A stretch of DNA of 64,000 bases, from NCBI GenBank assembly GCA_018401465.1, contig JAGYKE010000004.1:1457857-1521856 (forward strand), written 5' to 3'. This stretch comes from Aestuariivita sp. GTDB taxonomy: Bacteria > Pseudomonadota > Alphaproteobacteria > Rhodobacterales > Rhodobacteraceae. A program made the translations under genes and the position numbers. Shown piece by piece: positions 1-8,440 of the stretch; positions within the stretch are counted from its first letter, which is position 1, and every line of letters starts with the position of its first letter. Under the pieces are notes generated by a model. That model saw nothing but the letters and a program-made list of their open reading frames with translations. It made no database searches and was not told the DNA's origin.

Positions 1-366
1 GATGATGAACAGCGCGACAGGCTGCAGGATCAGCGCCGAAGGCGTGGTGTTGCGCGCGGCAAGAAAGGCCACCGGAACCGCCATGATGACGCCGCCCAGC
101 GTGCCCAGCGTCGCGATGTTGATCGTGTCCCACAGCGGCCCCCACAATTCGTCCATGTAGGACCAGCGCGGCGGGACCATGCGCCCGCCGATATCGGCCG
201 CCTGGCGCGGGGCGTCCGCCACGAAGAACCAGATCGTGTCCTTCGTCATCAGCTGCCAGCACCAGACGAAGAGCGCAACCAGCGCGACCCACCCGCCCCA
301 AAGCAGAAGCCGCCCGCGCGGGGTGCGGTAGCTCCAGACCTGACTGTAATGCGTGATTTCGGTCAT
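1..366 (-). CDS. phnE: Phosphonate ABC transporter permease PhnE (second copy), 3' part outside window
   Basis: Inner-membrane permease subunit of a phosphonate/phosphate-ester ABC importer. Only the N-terminal ~122 residues are in the window; the gene continues past the left edge. The visible part starts with a short cytoplasmic stretch, then a strongly hydrophobic segment (about residues 20-40), a soluble loop, and the beginning of the membrane domain, as in PhnE proteins. Its ATG overlaps the stop codon of the preceding phnE (ATGA), so the two permeases are translationally coupled. Two different permease genes in one phn operon is a known arrangement in alphaproteobacteria; the importer would then be a heterodimeric channel with the ATPase PhnC and binding protein PhnD. 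Confidence 0.85.
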   Translation of the reverse strand, partial: MTEITHYSQVWSYRTPRGRLLLWGGWVALVALFVWCWQLMTKDTIWFFVADAPRQAADIGGRMVPPRWSYMDELWGPLWDTINIATLGTLGGVIMAVPVAFLAARNTTPSALILQPVALFII

Positions 367-1165
367 TGGAGGAACTTCCGCAGATAGCTGGAGCTGTATT
401 CCGCCACCATCACGATGGCGATGATGATCAGCAAGATCGCCCCCGCGCTGTCGTATTCATAGCGGTCGATGGCGGTGTTGAGCGTCGCGCCGATGCCCCC
501 CGCGCCGACGATCCCGATCACCGCGCTTTCGCGGAAATTGATGTCGAGCCGGTACAGCGACAACCCGATCAGGCGCGGCATGACCTGCGGCTGGATGGCA
601 TAGTTGACCAGCTGCCCCCAGGACGCGCCGGTGGCGCGCACCGCCTCGGCCTGCGCTTCGTCGATTTCCTCGATATCGTCGGCGAGCAGCTTGGCGATGA
701 AGCCGATGGTGGCGAAGGACAGCGTCAGGAACCCGGCAAGCGGGCCAAAGCCGAACATCGCGACAAAGAAGATGGCGATGATCACCTCCTGCAGGGCGCG
801 GCTGACGGCGATGATGGACCGGCAGATGTAATAGACCCAGCGCGGCGCAAGGTTGCGCGCCGCCCCGATGCCGATGGGAACGGAAATCGCCACGCCCACC
901 ACGGTGGACGTCAGCGTCATGGTCAGGCTTTCGATCAGCCCCTGGCTGATGTCGCGCCAGCGGCTGGTGAAATCCGGCTGCAGGAACCCCAGAACGAACA
1001 GCTGTCCGCGCTCAAGCCCGGCCTGCACCCGGGCCCAGTTCACCTCGACCGTGCCGACGGCCAGCACGAAATAGACGACAATGCCGATCTGGATCGCGAT
1101 CCGCCAGCGGCGGTCCCGGATGATCTGCGGTGGCCGCCGCCACGTCGTGGGGTAGGCGGGTGCGC

Positions 1166-1169
<4 letters not shown>
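363..1169 (-). CDS. phnE: Phosphonate ABC transporter permease PhnE (first copy)
   Basis: 268-aa inner-membrane permease of the phosphonate importer. Hydrophobic segments lie near residues 25-45, 82-105, 125-160 and 210-260. The EAA-type loop that contacts the ATPase is visible around residues 170-200 ([14 protein letters not shown] followed by the [10 protein letters not shown] stretch). The start codon overlaps the stop of phnC (ATGA) and the stop overlaps the ATG of the second phnE, so phnC-phnE-phnE are tightly coupled. The length fits the PhnE family. The exact substrate (phosphonate, phosphite or phosphate ester) cannot be read from the permease. Confidence 0.92.
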
Positions 1170-1987
<818 letters not shown>

Positions 1988-2013
1988 CCGGGGCACCCTT
2001 TCTTGCAAAGGCT

Positions 2014-2038
2014 CACGGGCGGCACTGGGCCGCCCGTG
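2014..2038 (-). other. Intercistronic stem-loop between phnD and phnC
   Basis: A perfect 10-bp inverted repeat (CACGGGCGGC / GCCGCCCGTG, loop ACTGG) lies in the 74-bp gap after the binding-protein gene. There is no U-run on the minus strand, so it is not a strong terminator. Such stem-loops after binding-protein genes usually protect the upstream message from 3' exonucleases or terminate partially, giving more binding protein than ATPase and permease. That role is inferred from position. Confidence 0.5.
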
Positions 2039-2061
2039 GCACGATCATGACGGAACCGGGA

Positions 2062-3012
2062 TCAGTTGCAGTTATAGACGACGTCGTTGGCTTCGTCGAT
2101 CGTGCGGATCACTGACCAGTTGTCCTTAAAGGAGATCTCGATGAACTGCTCTTCGCCCGACTTGCCGAATTCCTCGGCCAGCGCGCTGCCTTCCCAGTTG
2201 AAGGAGAAGAAGGCTTCCTTGATCTTCTCCTGAAGCTCGGGTGCGAGGTTGTGCGCCACGCCATAGCCCGTCGTCGGGAACGTCTGCGAGGTATAGATCG
2301 TGACGAGCTGGTCCGCCTTGACCACATCGCGTTCGATCATCCGCGCCTTCACCGAATTGGCGATCGCCGCCGCCGGGTAATCGCGGTTGGCGACGCCAAG
2401 GATCGAATTGTCGTGCTTGCCCGAGAAGACGGGCTCAAAGTCAGTTCCGGCCACAAGACCGTATTCCGCCTTCAGGATCGCTGACGGCGCCTTGAAGCCC
2501 GAGTTCGAGGTTTCCGAGGTGAAGGCCAGCTTCTGGCCCTTCAGCTCCTCGACCTTGGTGATGCCCGAATCCGGATAGGTGATGATTTCCATCTCGTAAC
2601 CGAACGACCCGTCCTTGGCGGCCATCATCGTGAAGGGACGGAAGCCTGCGCAGGCCACGGCCAGCGGGTTCGAGCCGGTGTTGAAGCCAGCGACATGCAG
2701 GCGTCCGGCGCGCATCGCCTCGATCTGGGCGGCGTTCGACTGGACCGGGAAGAACTGCACGGTCTTGCCCGTCACTTCGGCCATGTGGTCCAGGAAACCC
2801 TGCCACACCTCGGCATAGACGGCGGGGTCCTCGACGGGCGTATAGGCGAAGATCAGCGTCGACGGATCGACAAGCTGCGCTGCATCGGTCGGGATGTCGG
2901 CAATCATGTCGCCGTCGGCATCCGTGAAGCGGGCGTCGAGCTTGAATTCGGCATGGGCAGGCAGTGCGATGGCAAGTGCCGCGATGGCCGCAAGGACGGT
3001 ATGAGCTTTCAT
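2062..3012 (-). CDS. phnD: Phosphonate ABC transporter periplasmic binding protein PhnD
   Basis: 316-aa periplasmic substrate-binding protein, first gene of the phnD-C-E-E operon. The start at 3012 is chosen because it opens a standard signal peptide (MKAH, hydrophobic core, AHA cleavage near residue 21), and GGGGAU precedes it; the open frame further upstream runs into the promoter. The mature part carries PhnD-type sequence, including the FNTGSNPLAVACAGFRPF region near residue 120 and the YGLV, SGKHDNSILGVANRDY and AAIANSVKA stretches typical of the phosphate/phosphite/phosphonate binding family. The Pho box at 3061-3078 implies induction under phosphate limitation. The precise ligand is not deducible by eye. 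Confidence 0.93.
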   Translation of the reverse strand: MKAHTVLAAIAALAIALPAHAEFKLDARFTDADGDMIADIPTDAAQLVDPSTLIFAYTPVEDPAVYAEVWQGFLDHMAEVTGKTVQFFPVQSNAAQIEAMRAGRLHVAGFNTGSNPLAVACAGFRPFTMMAAKDGSFGYEMEIITYPDSGITKVEELKGQKLAFTSETSNSGFKAPSAILKAEYGLVAGTDFEPVFSGKHDNSILGVANRDYPAAAIANSVKARMIERDVVKADQLVTIYTSQTFPTTGYGVAHNLAPELQEKIKEAFFSFNWEGSALAEEFGKSGEEQFIEISFKDNWSVIRTIDEANDVVYNCN

Positions 3013-3060
3013 GGTTATCCCCAATATGTTGCGAAACTCCCGATCGGCTACCGGCACTAC

Positions 3061-3078
3061 ACGACAGGAGTATGACAA
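3061..3078 (-). promoter_or_regulatory. Pho box (PhoB-binding site) upstream of phnD
   Basis: Read on the minus strand: TTGTCAT-ACTC-CTGTCGT. This matches the PhoB consensus of two CTGTCAT repeats separated by 4 nt at 12 of 14 positions. It lies 48 bp before the phnD ATG, where a Pho box replaces the -35 element. No convincing -10 stands out, though TAGTGC or TAGCCG follow at suitable distances. Confidence 0.75.
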
Positions 3079-3201
3079 TCCGGCGGATGCTTCCTCTGTC
3101 GGCGGACAGGCGTCCGCACAGCCGGCGCGCGCGTGCAAACCGGACCGACAGATCGGCATCCGTGCCGATGGTCTTCGCAAGCTGGAAAGGGTCTGAAGAA
3201 G

Positions 3202-3276
3202 TGGCTGGGGAGACAGGATTCGAACCTGTAACCTGCGGTACCAAAAACCGTTGCGCTACCGTTGCGCCACTCCCCA
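3202..3276 (-). tRNA. tRNA-Gln (anticodon UUG)
   Basis: A complete 75-nt cloverleaf on the minus strand. The acceptor stem is TGGGGAG/CTCCCCA with discriminator G and an encoded CCA end. The D arm is GCGC-AACGGTA-GCGC, the anticodon arm is ACGGT-TTTTGGT-ACCGC with UUG at positions 34-36, and the T arm is ACAGG-TTCGAAT-CCTGT. The U1-A72 pair, as in other bacterial tRNA-Gln, agrees with the call. The outermost anticodon-stem pair is an A-C mismatch. It stands alone between phnD and the quinone oxidoreductase. Confidence 0.97.
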
Positions 3277-3352
3277 ACTCGATGGGCTACTTACGCGGCT
3301 TGGCCGAACGGTTCAAGAGAGATTCTCGGCAAAACCGGCACGCCCGCGCGCC

Positions 3353-4342
3353 TCAGTCGATGCGCACCAGAACCGCGCCCTGCCGGGTGCCTGCCTCGAC
3401 CCTTTCGTGGGCGCGCGCGCCCTCGCTCAGCGGAAAGACGGCCTCGACCGGGCTTTGCAGCGCGCCCGCCGCGAGCGCCCCGTGCAGACGGTCGATCGCC
3501 ACCTGCCGGCGCTCGGGCGGCAGCAGATAGACCAGCGCCATCTCGAGCGTCACCGACTTGAACATCAGCGGATAGAAGGGCAGGGCCGGTTCCATCAGCG
3601 CGGCCGAGCCGTAGGCGCAGATGCGCCCGCCCTCGGCGATGACCTGCGCGGATGTCGCGGTGTTGCGCCCGAATTCCACCTCGACGATGCGGTCGACGGG
3701 GCCGCCTGCCGCCTGAAGAATCGCGTCCGCCAGATCCGCGCGGGTGAAATCCACCACCGCATGCGCCCCTGCGTCCTGCACGCGTACCAAAGCCGCGTCG
3801 CCCCGCGCCGTTGCGATCACCCGTGCGCCGCCCCAGCGCGCCAGCTGCACCGCCAGAAAGCCCACCGTGCCCGCGCCGCCCTGCACCAGCACCGTCTTGC
3901 CCGCCACGTCGCCGTCCCCGAAAACCGCATGCGCCGCCGTCAGCCCCGGAATGCCCAGCGTCGCGCCGACTTCCAGCGACACCGCCTCGGGCAAGGGGAT
4001 GGCCTGCGCCTGCGGCAGGCAGATCACCTCTGCGCAGGTGCCCATGGCGCGCCGCCATTGCCCGTTCCAGACCCAGACGGGCTGGCCCAGCCGTGACCGG
4101 TCGACTCCGTCGCCCAGCGCCGTGATGACCCCCGCGCCGTCGCTGTGCGGCACGATCAGGTCATAGGGGAACGCGCCCCCGCCCGCCCGCGCGCCCGCGC
4201 GCAGCTTCACATCCGACGGGTTCACGCCGGTGAAGGCGATCCGCACCTGAACCTCGCCCGGTCCCGGTTCGGGGGTGGGGATGTTTTCGACCGACAGAAC
4301 GTCGTCCGCCGGGCCGAACCGCCGATAAAGAAGCGCCTGCAT
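3353..4342 (-). CDS. NAD(P)-dependent quinone oxidoreductase, zinc-less MDR family
   Basis: 329-aa medium-chain dehydrogenase/reductase of the quinone oxidoreductase group. The N-terminal GroES-like domain has the typical GEVQVRIAFTGVNPSDVKLR motif near residue 40 (NPSD instead of zinc-ligand residues). The Rossmann domain has VLVQGGAGTVGFLAVQLARWGGARVIATA near residue 145. These enzymes reduce quinones or alpha,beta-unsaturated carbonyls with NADPH; the substrate cannot be told. A GTG lies 10 codons upstream, but the ATG at 4342 is taken because MQALLYRRFG is the standard family start. It is monocistronic, about 75 bp beyond the tRNA gene. Confidence 0.88.
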   Translation of the reverse strand: MQALLYRRFGPADDVLSVENIPTPEPGPGEVQVRIAFTGVNPSDVKLRAGARAGGGAFPYDLIVPHSDGAGVITALGDGVDRSRLGQPVWVWNGQWRRAMGTCAEVICLPQAQAIPLPEAVSLEVGATLGIPGLTAAHAVFGDGDVAGKTVLVQGGAGTVGFLAVQLARWGGARVIATARGDAALVRVQDAGAHAVVDFTRADLADAILQAAGGPVDRIVEVEFGRNTATSAQVIAEGGRICAYGSAALMEPALPFYPLMFKSVTLEMALVYLLPPERRQVAIDRLHGALAAGALQSPVEAVFPLSEGARAHERVEAGTRQGAVLVRID

Positions 4343-4443
4343 CCCTGTTCCTCCCGTGCCATGACGTGCCACCCGTTTGCTAGCATGACCCGCAAGGGGA
4401 GAGGAGCGTCAATTGCACCGCCATGGCATCCCCGCGCCGCGCC

Positions 4444-5574
4444 TCACCTGTCGCGCGCCCACGGCGCGGCCAGTCCCCGGGCCGTCGCCCGCAGCGCCGC
4501 GTCAAGCGGGCCGCGCGTGAAATGCCGCCGCCACAGGGTCGCGGCCAAAGTCACCACCAGCCAGATCAGGCAGGCGATCCCCAGAAGGGCTGCATTGCCC
4601 AGCGTCCCGAACAGCCCAAGGCCCCAGCCGTGAAACACCGCGCCCGCCAGCACGCCCTGCGCGACGTAACCCGTCAGCGGCATGCTGCCCGACGGGGCCA
4701 GCAGCCCCAGTCGCGGGGCAAGGCGCAGCACCATGGCGACATAGACCGCCGCCAGCCCCGGTGCCCCGACCGCAAGCGCCGCAAAGCCCAGAACGGTGGG
4801 CCAGCCCTGCGGCAGGCCGCCCAGGATCGCCGCCGCATAGATCGCATTCGCGGGCAGGGCGAGAGCAAGGATCAACGGCACGCGCCGCGCCAGCACCGCC
4901 TGGCCCGGGTTGCCCGGCTCGAAGAATCCGGTTTTCGCCGCCGCCAGCCCCAGACAGAAGGCCCCGAAGGCAAGCGGCCCGTTGAACAGCGCCACCACCA
5001 CCAATGCCAGCGGCCAATCCGCCAACCGCTGCGCCACCGCGTCGAGATAGGTGCCGCGATAGCCCGCGCCGGTCAGATCGACCTGTCCCTGCGCCATGTC
5101 CATCGACATGGCATCGAGTATCCCAAGCGCCGCCAGCGCCGCCGCCGCCACCGGCACCATCGCCGCCGCGATCCGCACAAGCACACGTGGCGTGGCATCG
5201 CGCAAGACCCACAGACCCGCCCCGAGAAACGCATAGGCCACAAGGATATCGCCGTGAAACACCGCGAGGGCATGCGCGACACCGAACAGACCCAGCGCGA
5301 TCAGACGCGCCCGGTACCGCGGGCCCACCGGCATCCCCGCCCGCGCGGCCGAGGCCAGTTGAACCCCGAACCCCCATCCGAAGAGAAACGAGAACAGCAC
5401 GAAGAACTTGCCTTCGAACAGCAGGCTGACGACGCCCTTGGCGACAAGGTCGGCGGTCGTGTCAGGCGGCACGAACTGCGCGGCGATGGACTGGGCAAGA
5501 TGCGGCAGGTTGACGATCCCGATCCCGAGCAGGGCGAAACCGCGCAGGACATCGACGGAAGACGTGCGGGCCAT
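4444..5574 (-). CDS. DUF418 domain-containing membrane protein
   Basis: 376-aa polytopic inner-membrane protein of the DUF418/YeiB type. It begins with the family hallmark SVDVLRGFALLGIGIVN and has about ten hydrophobic segments; the C-terminal DUF418 domain carries GSMPLTGYVAQ near residue 300. The biochemical function of the family is not established; acyltransferase-3-like or transport roles have been suggested. The start at 5574 is fixed by the conserved RGFALLG beginning. The gene is divergent from a TetR-family regulator, and two identical-type palindromes lie in the 76-bp gap, so it is probably the regulator's target. Confidence 0.88.
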   Translation of the reverse strand: MARTSSVDVLRGFALLGIGIVNLPHLAQSIAAQFVPPDTTADLVAKGVVSLLFEGKFFVLFSFLFGWGFGVQLASAARAGMPVGPRYRARLIALGLFGVAHALAVFHGDILVAYAFLGAGLWVLRDATPRVLVRIAAAMVPVAAAALAALGILDAMSMDMAQGQVDLTGAGYRGTYLDAVAQRLADWPLALVVVALFNGPLAFGAFCLGLAAAKTGFFEPGNPGQAVLARRVPLILALALPANAIYAAAILGGLPQGWPTVLGFAALAVGAPGLAAVYVAMVLRLAPRLGLLAPSGSMPLTGYVAQGVLAGAVFHGWGLGLFGTLGNAALLGIACLIWLVVTLAATLWRRHFTRGPLDAALRATARGLAAPWARDR

Positions 5575-5588
5575 AGGGTGATTCCTTG

Positions 5589-5604
5589 TTGAGCATGTGC
5601 TCAA
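5589..5604. promoter_or_regulatory. Palindromic operator 1 between DUF418 gene and TetR regulator
   Basis: TTGAGCATGTGCTCAA, an inverted repeat of TTGAGCA around a 2-bp centre, 14 bp before the DUF418 start codon. A second copy lies 27 bp away, between the same two divergent genes. Size, symmetry and position fit a TetR-family operator controlling both genes; binding itself is inferred. Confidence 0.65.
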
Positions 5605-5615
5605 TGTATGCGGGA

Positions 5616-5631
5616 TTGAGCGTATGCTCAA
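5616..5631. promoter_or_regulatory. Palindromic operator 2 between DUF418 gene and TetR regulator
   Basis: TTGAGCGTATGCTCAA, the same half-sites as the copy at 5589 with one base changed on the left arm. It lies 19 bp before the TetR start codon. Two copies centred 27 bp apart suggest cooperative binding by two dimers and autorepression. Confidence 0.65.
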
Positions 5632-5650
5632 TGCATGATACCGCTCCCGC

Positions 5651-6220
5651 ATGACGACCGACCGCCGTGCCGCCATTCTGGCCGCTGCCGCAGACCTGAT
5701 CCGTGAACGCGGCATCGCCACCGTGCGCACGCGCGACGTGACCGCGCGCGCCGGCGTCGGGATCGGGTTGTTGAACCATTACTTCCGCTGGGGCGAATTG
5801 CGGGCGCAGGCGGCGGCCGTCGCGCTTTCCGCCGAAATCGACCGCGTCGTGCCGGATGCCCCGTCGCCCGAAAGGCAGCTTGATCTGTTCTTGCAAAGTG
5901 CCTTCGGCGCTCAGGCCGACCCGCTCTGGCGGCTCTGGATCGAAATCACCGATCTCGCGATGACCGATCCCGACATGGCGCAGGCCGCGCGGGAAGCGGC
6001 CGAGGGGATCCGCGACGCCCTCGCCTCGATCCTGGCCGACGGCGCGGATCGGCAGCTGTGGCGCTGCGCGGCGCCCCGGGATGCGGCCCTGCGCATCCTT
6101 GCCTTCCATGACGGGCTGGTCGGGTTCGTCCTGACCGGACTGCCCCCGGTCGACCGGGCCGAAGCGGCGAAACATCTGGAACGCTTCGTGGCACTGGAAC
6201 TCGGTCTGCCGGTGTCGTGA
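5651..6220 (+). CDS. TetR/AcrR family transcriptional regulator
   Basis: 189-aa repressor. The N-terminal helix-turn-helix is clear (RRAAILAAAADLIRERGIATVRTRDV, then GVGIGLLNHYFRWGELR, residues 4-60), followed by the ligand-binding helical domain with a BetI-like C-terminal region (LWRLWIEITDLAMTDPDMAQAAREA). It is divergent from the DUF418 membrane protein gene, and the operator-like palindromes between them indicate it represses that gene and itself. The ligand is unknown. The ATG at 5651 lies directly before the canonical first helix. Confidence 0.9.
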   Translation: MTTDRRAAILAAAADLIRERGIATVRTRDVTARAGVGIGLLNHYFRWGELRAQAAAVALSAEIDRVVPDAPSPERQLDLFLQSAFGAQADPLWRLWIEITDLAMTDPDMAQAAREAAEGIRDALASILADGADRQLWRCAAPRDAALRILAFHDGLVGFVLTGLPPVDRAEAAKHLERFVALELGLPVS

Positions 6221-6235
6221 CGCCGGTCTGATCGC

Positions 6236-6748
6236 TCAGTCCCGCACCTCGTCCGCCGCCACGCCCCACAGCGCGGTCTTTCGGGCCCAGCCGCGATGAC
6301 CGCCTGCCGAGATGCGGCACCAGTCAGGCACGCATTCGCCCAGTCGCGCGATGACACCCGCCTCGAACGCCGCGACCACCTGCGCGCCGTCGTCGGGGCG
6401 GATATAGATCGTCGTCATGTCGCCTTCTACCAGGACGGTGCGCACCCCCGACAGAAGCGCGAAATGCACCCAGCCGCCCTGACCGTCGCGGTCCTGCACG
6501 CGCCGCCAGTGGCCGTGTTCCGCCGTCACCTCCAGCGGCATGTCGCGCCGGGTAAACACCCAGTCGATCCGATGCGCCAGCGACGGGCCGCGCCGCACAT
6601 TGCCTTCCGCCGCTTTCATCGACACGAAGCGCGGCAAGGGCAGGTTCGTCACCGGGCCGCGGCCCTCCGCCGCCGACGGCATAGCGGGCGCCGACAGCGC
6701 CAATGCGACCACAAGGGCCCATACCCGAACGGTTCTCTGCCTTGTCAC
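6236..6748 (-). CDS. Exported protein with two bacterial SH3-like domains
   Basis: 170-aa predicted periplasmic protein. From the GTG at 6748 there is a good signal peptide (basic start TRQRTVR, hydrophobic core, cleavage near residue 28), with AGG upstream. An ATG at 6832 would add 28 residues before the signal and is less likely. The mature part holds two SH3-like repeats: NVRRGPSLAHRIDWVF...GGWVHFALLSG (about 50-110) and IYIRPDDGAQVVAAFEAGV...GWARKTALWGV (about 115-165). Such proteins often bind peptidoglycan or partner proteins. It is convergent with the TetR gene (15 bp apart). No specific role can be assigned. Confidence 0.8.
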   Translation of the reverse strand: MTRQRTVRVWALVVALALSAPAMPSAAEGRGPVTNLPLPRFVSMKAAEGNVRRGPSLAHRIDWVFTRRDMPLEVTAEHGHWRRVQDRDGQGGWVHFALLSGVRTVLVEGDMTTIYIRPDDGAQVVAAFEAGVIARLGECVPDWCRISAGGHRGWARKTALWGVAADEVRD

Positions 6749-6887
6749 GACCTGCCCCGGTTTCCTGACTGACTGCTCATCGCGGATGGCCTGCCGGGTT
6801 GTGCCCGTGTGGGTTCTTGTGCCCCGTGCCATCCTGCGCCACCATGCCCCACAGACGGCTGATTTGAAAAGCTGAAGGAGTGAGGCA

Positions 6888-7874
6888 GTGCCAAGAGAGC
6901 GGTTGAGTGTTGTCGTGACGCGACGGTTGCCCGACCCGGTCGAGACCCGGCTGAAGGAATTGTTCGACGTGCGCCTGCGCGACGACGACACGCCGATGTC
7001 CCGCGCCGACCTGATCGAGGCGCTGCGCGACGCCGACGTTCTTGTCCCCACGATCACCGACACGATCGATGCAGGGCTTCTGGGCCAGGCGGGCGACAGG
7101 CTCAAGCTGATCGCCAATTACGGGGCGGGCGTCGATCACATCGACGTCGCCACCGCCCGGCAGCGCGGCATCCTGGTGTCGAACACGCCCGGCGTGCTCA
7201 CCGACGACACAGCCGACATGACCATGGCGCTGATCCTCGCCGTCACCCGGCGCATCCCCGAAGGGCTTGCCCTGATGCAGAAGGGCGAATGGGCCGGCTG
7301 GGCGCCCACCGCGCTTCTGGGCGGGCGCATCGCGGGGCGGCGTCTGGGCATCCTTGGCATGGGACGGATCGGACAGGCGGTCGCGCGCCGCGCGCAGGCT
7401 TTCGGCATGCAGATTCACTATCACAACCGCCGCCGTCTCCGCCCGGAAACCGAGGACCGGTATGAAGCGACGTACTGGGAAAGCCTTGACCAGATGGTGA
7501 CGCGGATGGACGTGATTTCCATCAACTGCCCCTCGACGCCGTCGACCTATCACCTGATGAACGCGCGGCGGCTGAAACTCCTCAAGAAGACCGCCGTGAT
7601 CGTGAACACCTCGCGCGGCGAGGTGATCGACGAGAACGCGCTCACCCGGATGCTGCGCGCGGACGAAATCGCGGGCGCGGGGCTCGACGTCTATGAAAAC
7701 GGCACCGACGTGAACCCGCGCCTGCGCGCGATGGAGAACGTGGTGCTGCTGCCGCATATGGGCTCGGCCACCGTCGAGGGCCGGATCGAGATGGGCGAGA
7801 AGGTCATCATCAACATCAAGACCTTCCAGGACGGCCACCGCCCGCCCGACCAGGTGGTCCCCGCGATGCTCTGA
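6888..7874 (+). CDS. D-2-hydroxyacid dehydrogenase (glyoxylate reductase-like)
   Basis: 328-aa NAD(P)-dependent enzyme that interconverts 2-oxo acids (glyoxylate or hydroxypyruvate) and D-2-hydroxyacids in the cytoplasm. It has the dinucleotide fold RLGILGMGRIGQAVARR near residue 155 and the catalytic Arg (NTSRGEVIDE), Glu (GLDVYENG) and His (LLPHMGS) in family order. The start is a GTG at 6888, supported by an AAGGAG 9 nt upstream; no ATG fits. It is followed after 1 nt by the thpR-like gene. A paralog lies at 61659-62621. The preferred substrate is inferred from similarity only. Confidence 0.92.
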   Translation: MPRERLSVVVTRRLPDPVETRLKELFDVRLRDDDTPMSRADLIEALRDADVLVPTITDTIDAGLLGQAGDRLKLIANYGAGVDHIDVATARQRGILVSNTPGVLTDDTADMTMALILAVTRRIPEGLALMQKGEWAGWAPTALLGGRIAGRRLGILGMGRIGQAVARRAQAFGMQIHYHNRRRLRPETEDRYEATYWESLDQMVTRMDVISINCPSTPSTYHLMNARRLKLLKKTAVIVNTSRGEVIDENALTRMLRADEIAGAGLDVYENGTDVNPRLRAMENVVLLPHMGSATVEGRIEMGEKVIINIKTFQDGHRPPDQVVPAML

Positions 7875-7875
7875 C

Positions 7876-8394
7876 ATGCGCGCCTTCGTCGCCATCGACC
7901 CCGACGAAGACGCCTGCGACGCGCTGGAGGCGGTGCAGACCGGCCTGCCCTCGGCCCGCCGGACGCCGCGTGACAACCTGCACCTGACGCTTCTGTTTCT
8001 CGGCGACCAGCCTCAGCACCTCCTGCACGCGCTCGACGACGACCTGACGGCGATTCGGGCGCAGCCCTTCACAATCGTCCTGCAGGGGCTGGGCGTCATG
8101 GGCGATCACGCGCTGCACGCCCAGGCCGTGCTCTCGCCGCAGCTAGACGCGCTGCACACGGCCGTCGCCCGCGCGGCGCGGGCCGCGGGCATCGTGCCCG
8201 AACGCCGCCGCTTCCGCCCCCATGTGACGCTTGCGCGCCTGCGCGATCCCGATGATCCCCGGCTTGCGCCCTGGCTCACCCGGCAGGCGGGCTTCGCCGC
8301 GCGGATGCGGGTGACGGGCTTCTCGCTCTTCCGCTCCGACCTGCGGCCCGACGGCGCGCGGCATACCGAACTTGCGCATTATCCCTTGGGCTGA
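7876..8394 (+). CDS. thpR: RNA 2',3'-cyclic phosphodiesterase (ThpR/LigT)
   Basis: 172-aa member of the 2H phosphoesterase superfamily. It hydrolyses 2',3'-cyclic phosphates on RNA ends and can ligate tRNA halves in vitro. Both catalytic HxT motifs are present, HLTL at residue 36 and HVTL at residue 116, and the family start MRAFVAID is intact. It starts one base after the hydroxyacid dehydrogenase stop codon, so the two are probably co-transcribed, although no functional link is evident. Confidence 0.92.
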   Translation: MRAFVAIDPDEDACDALEAVQTGLPSARRTPRDNLHLTLLFLGDQPQHLLHALDDDLTAIRAQPFTIVLQGLGVMGDHALHAQAVLSPQLDALHTAVARAARAAGIVPERRRFRPHVTLARLRDPDDPRLAPWLTRQAGFAARMRVTGFSLFRSDLRPDGARHTELAHYPLG

Positions 8395-8440
8395 GGAGCG
8401 GCAGCCCCTAGGCTTTGGGTGCCGACCGAAAGGACAACCC

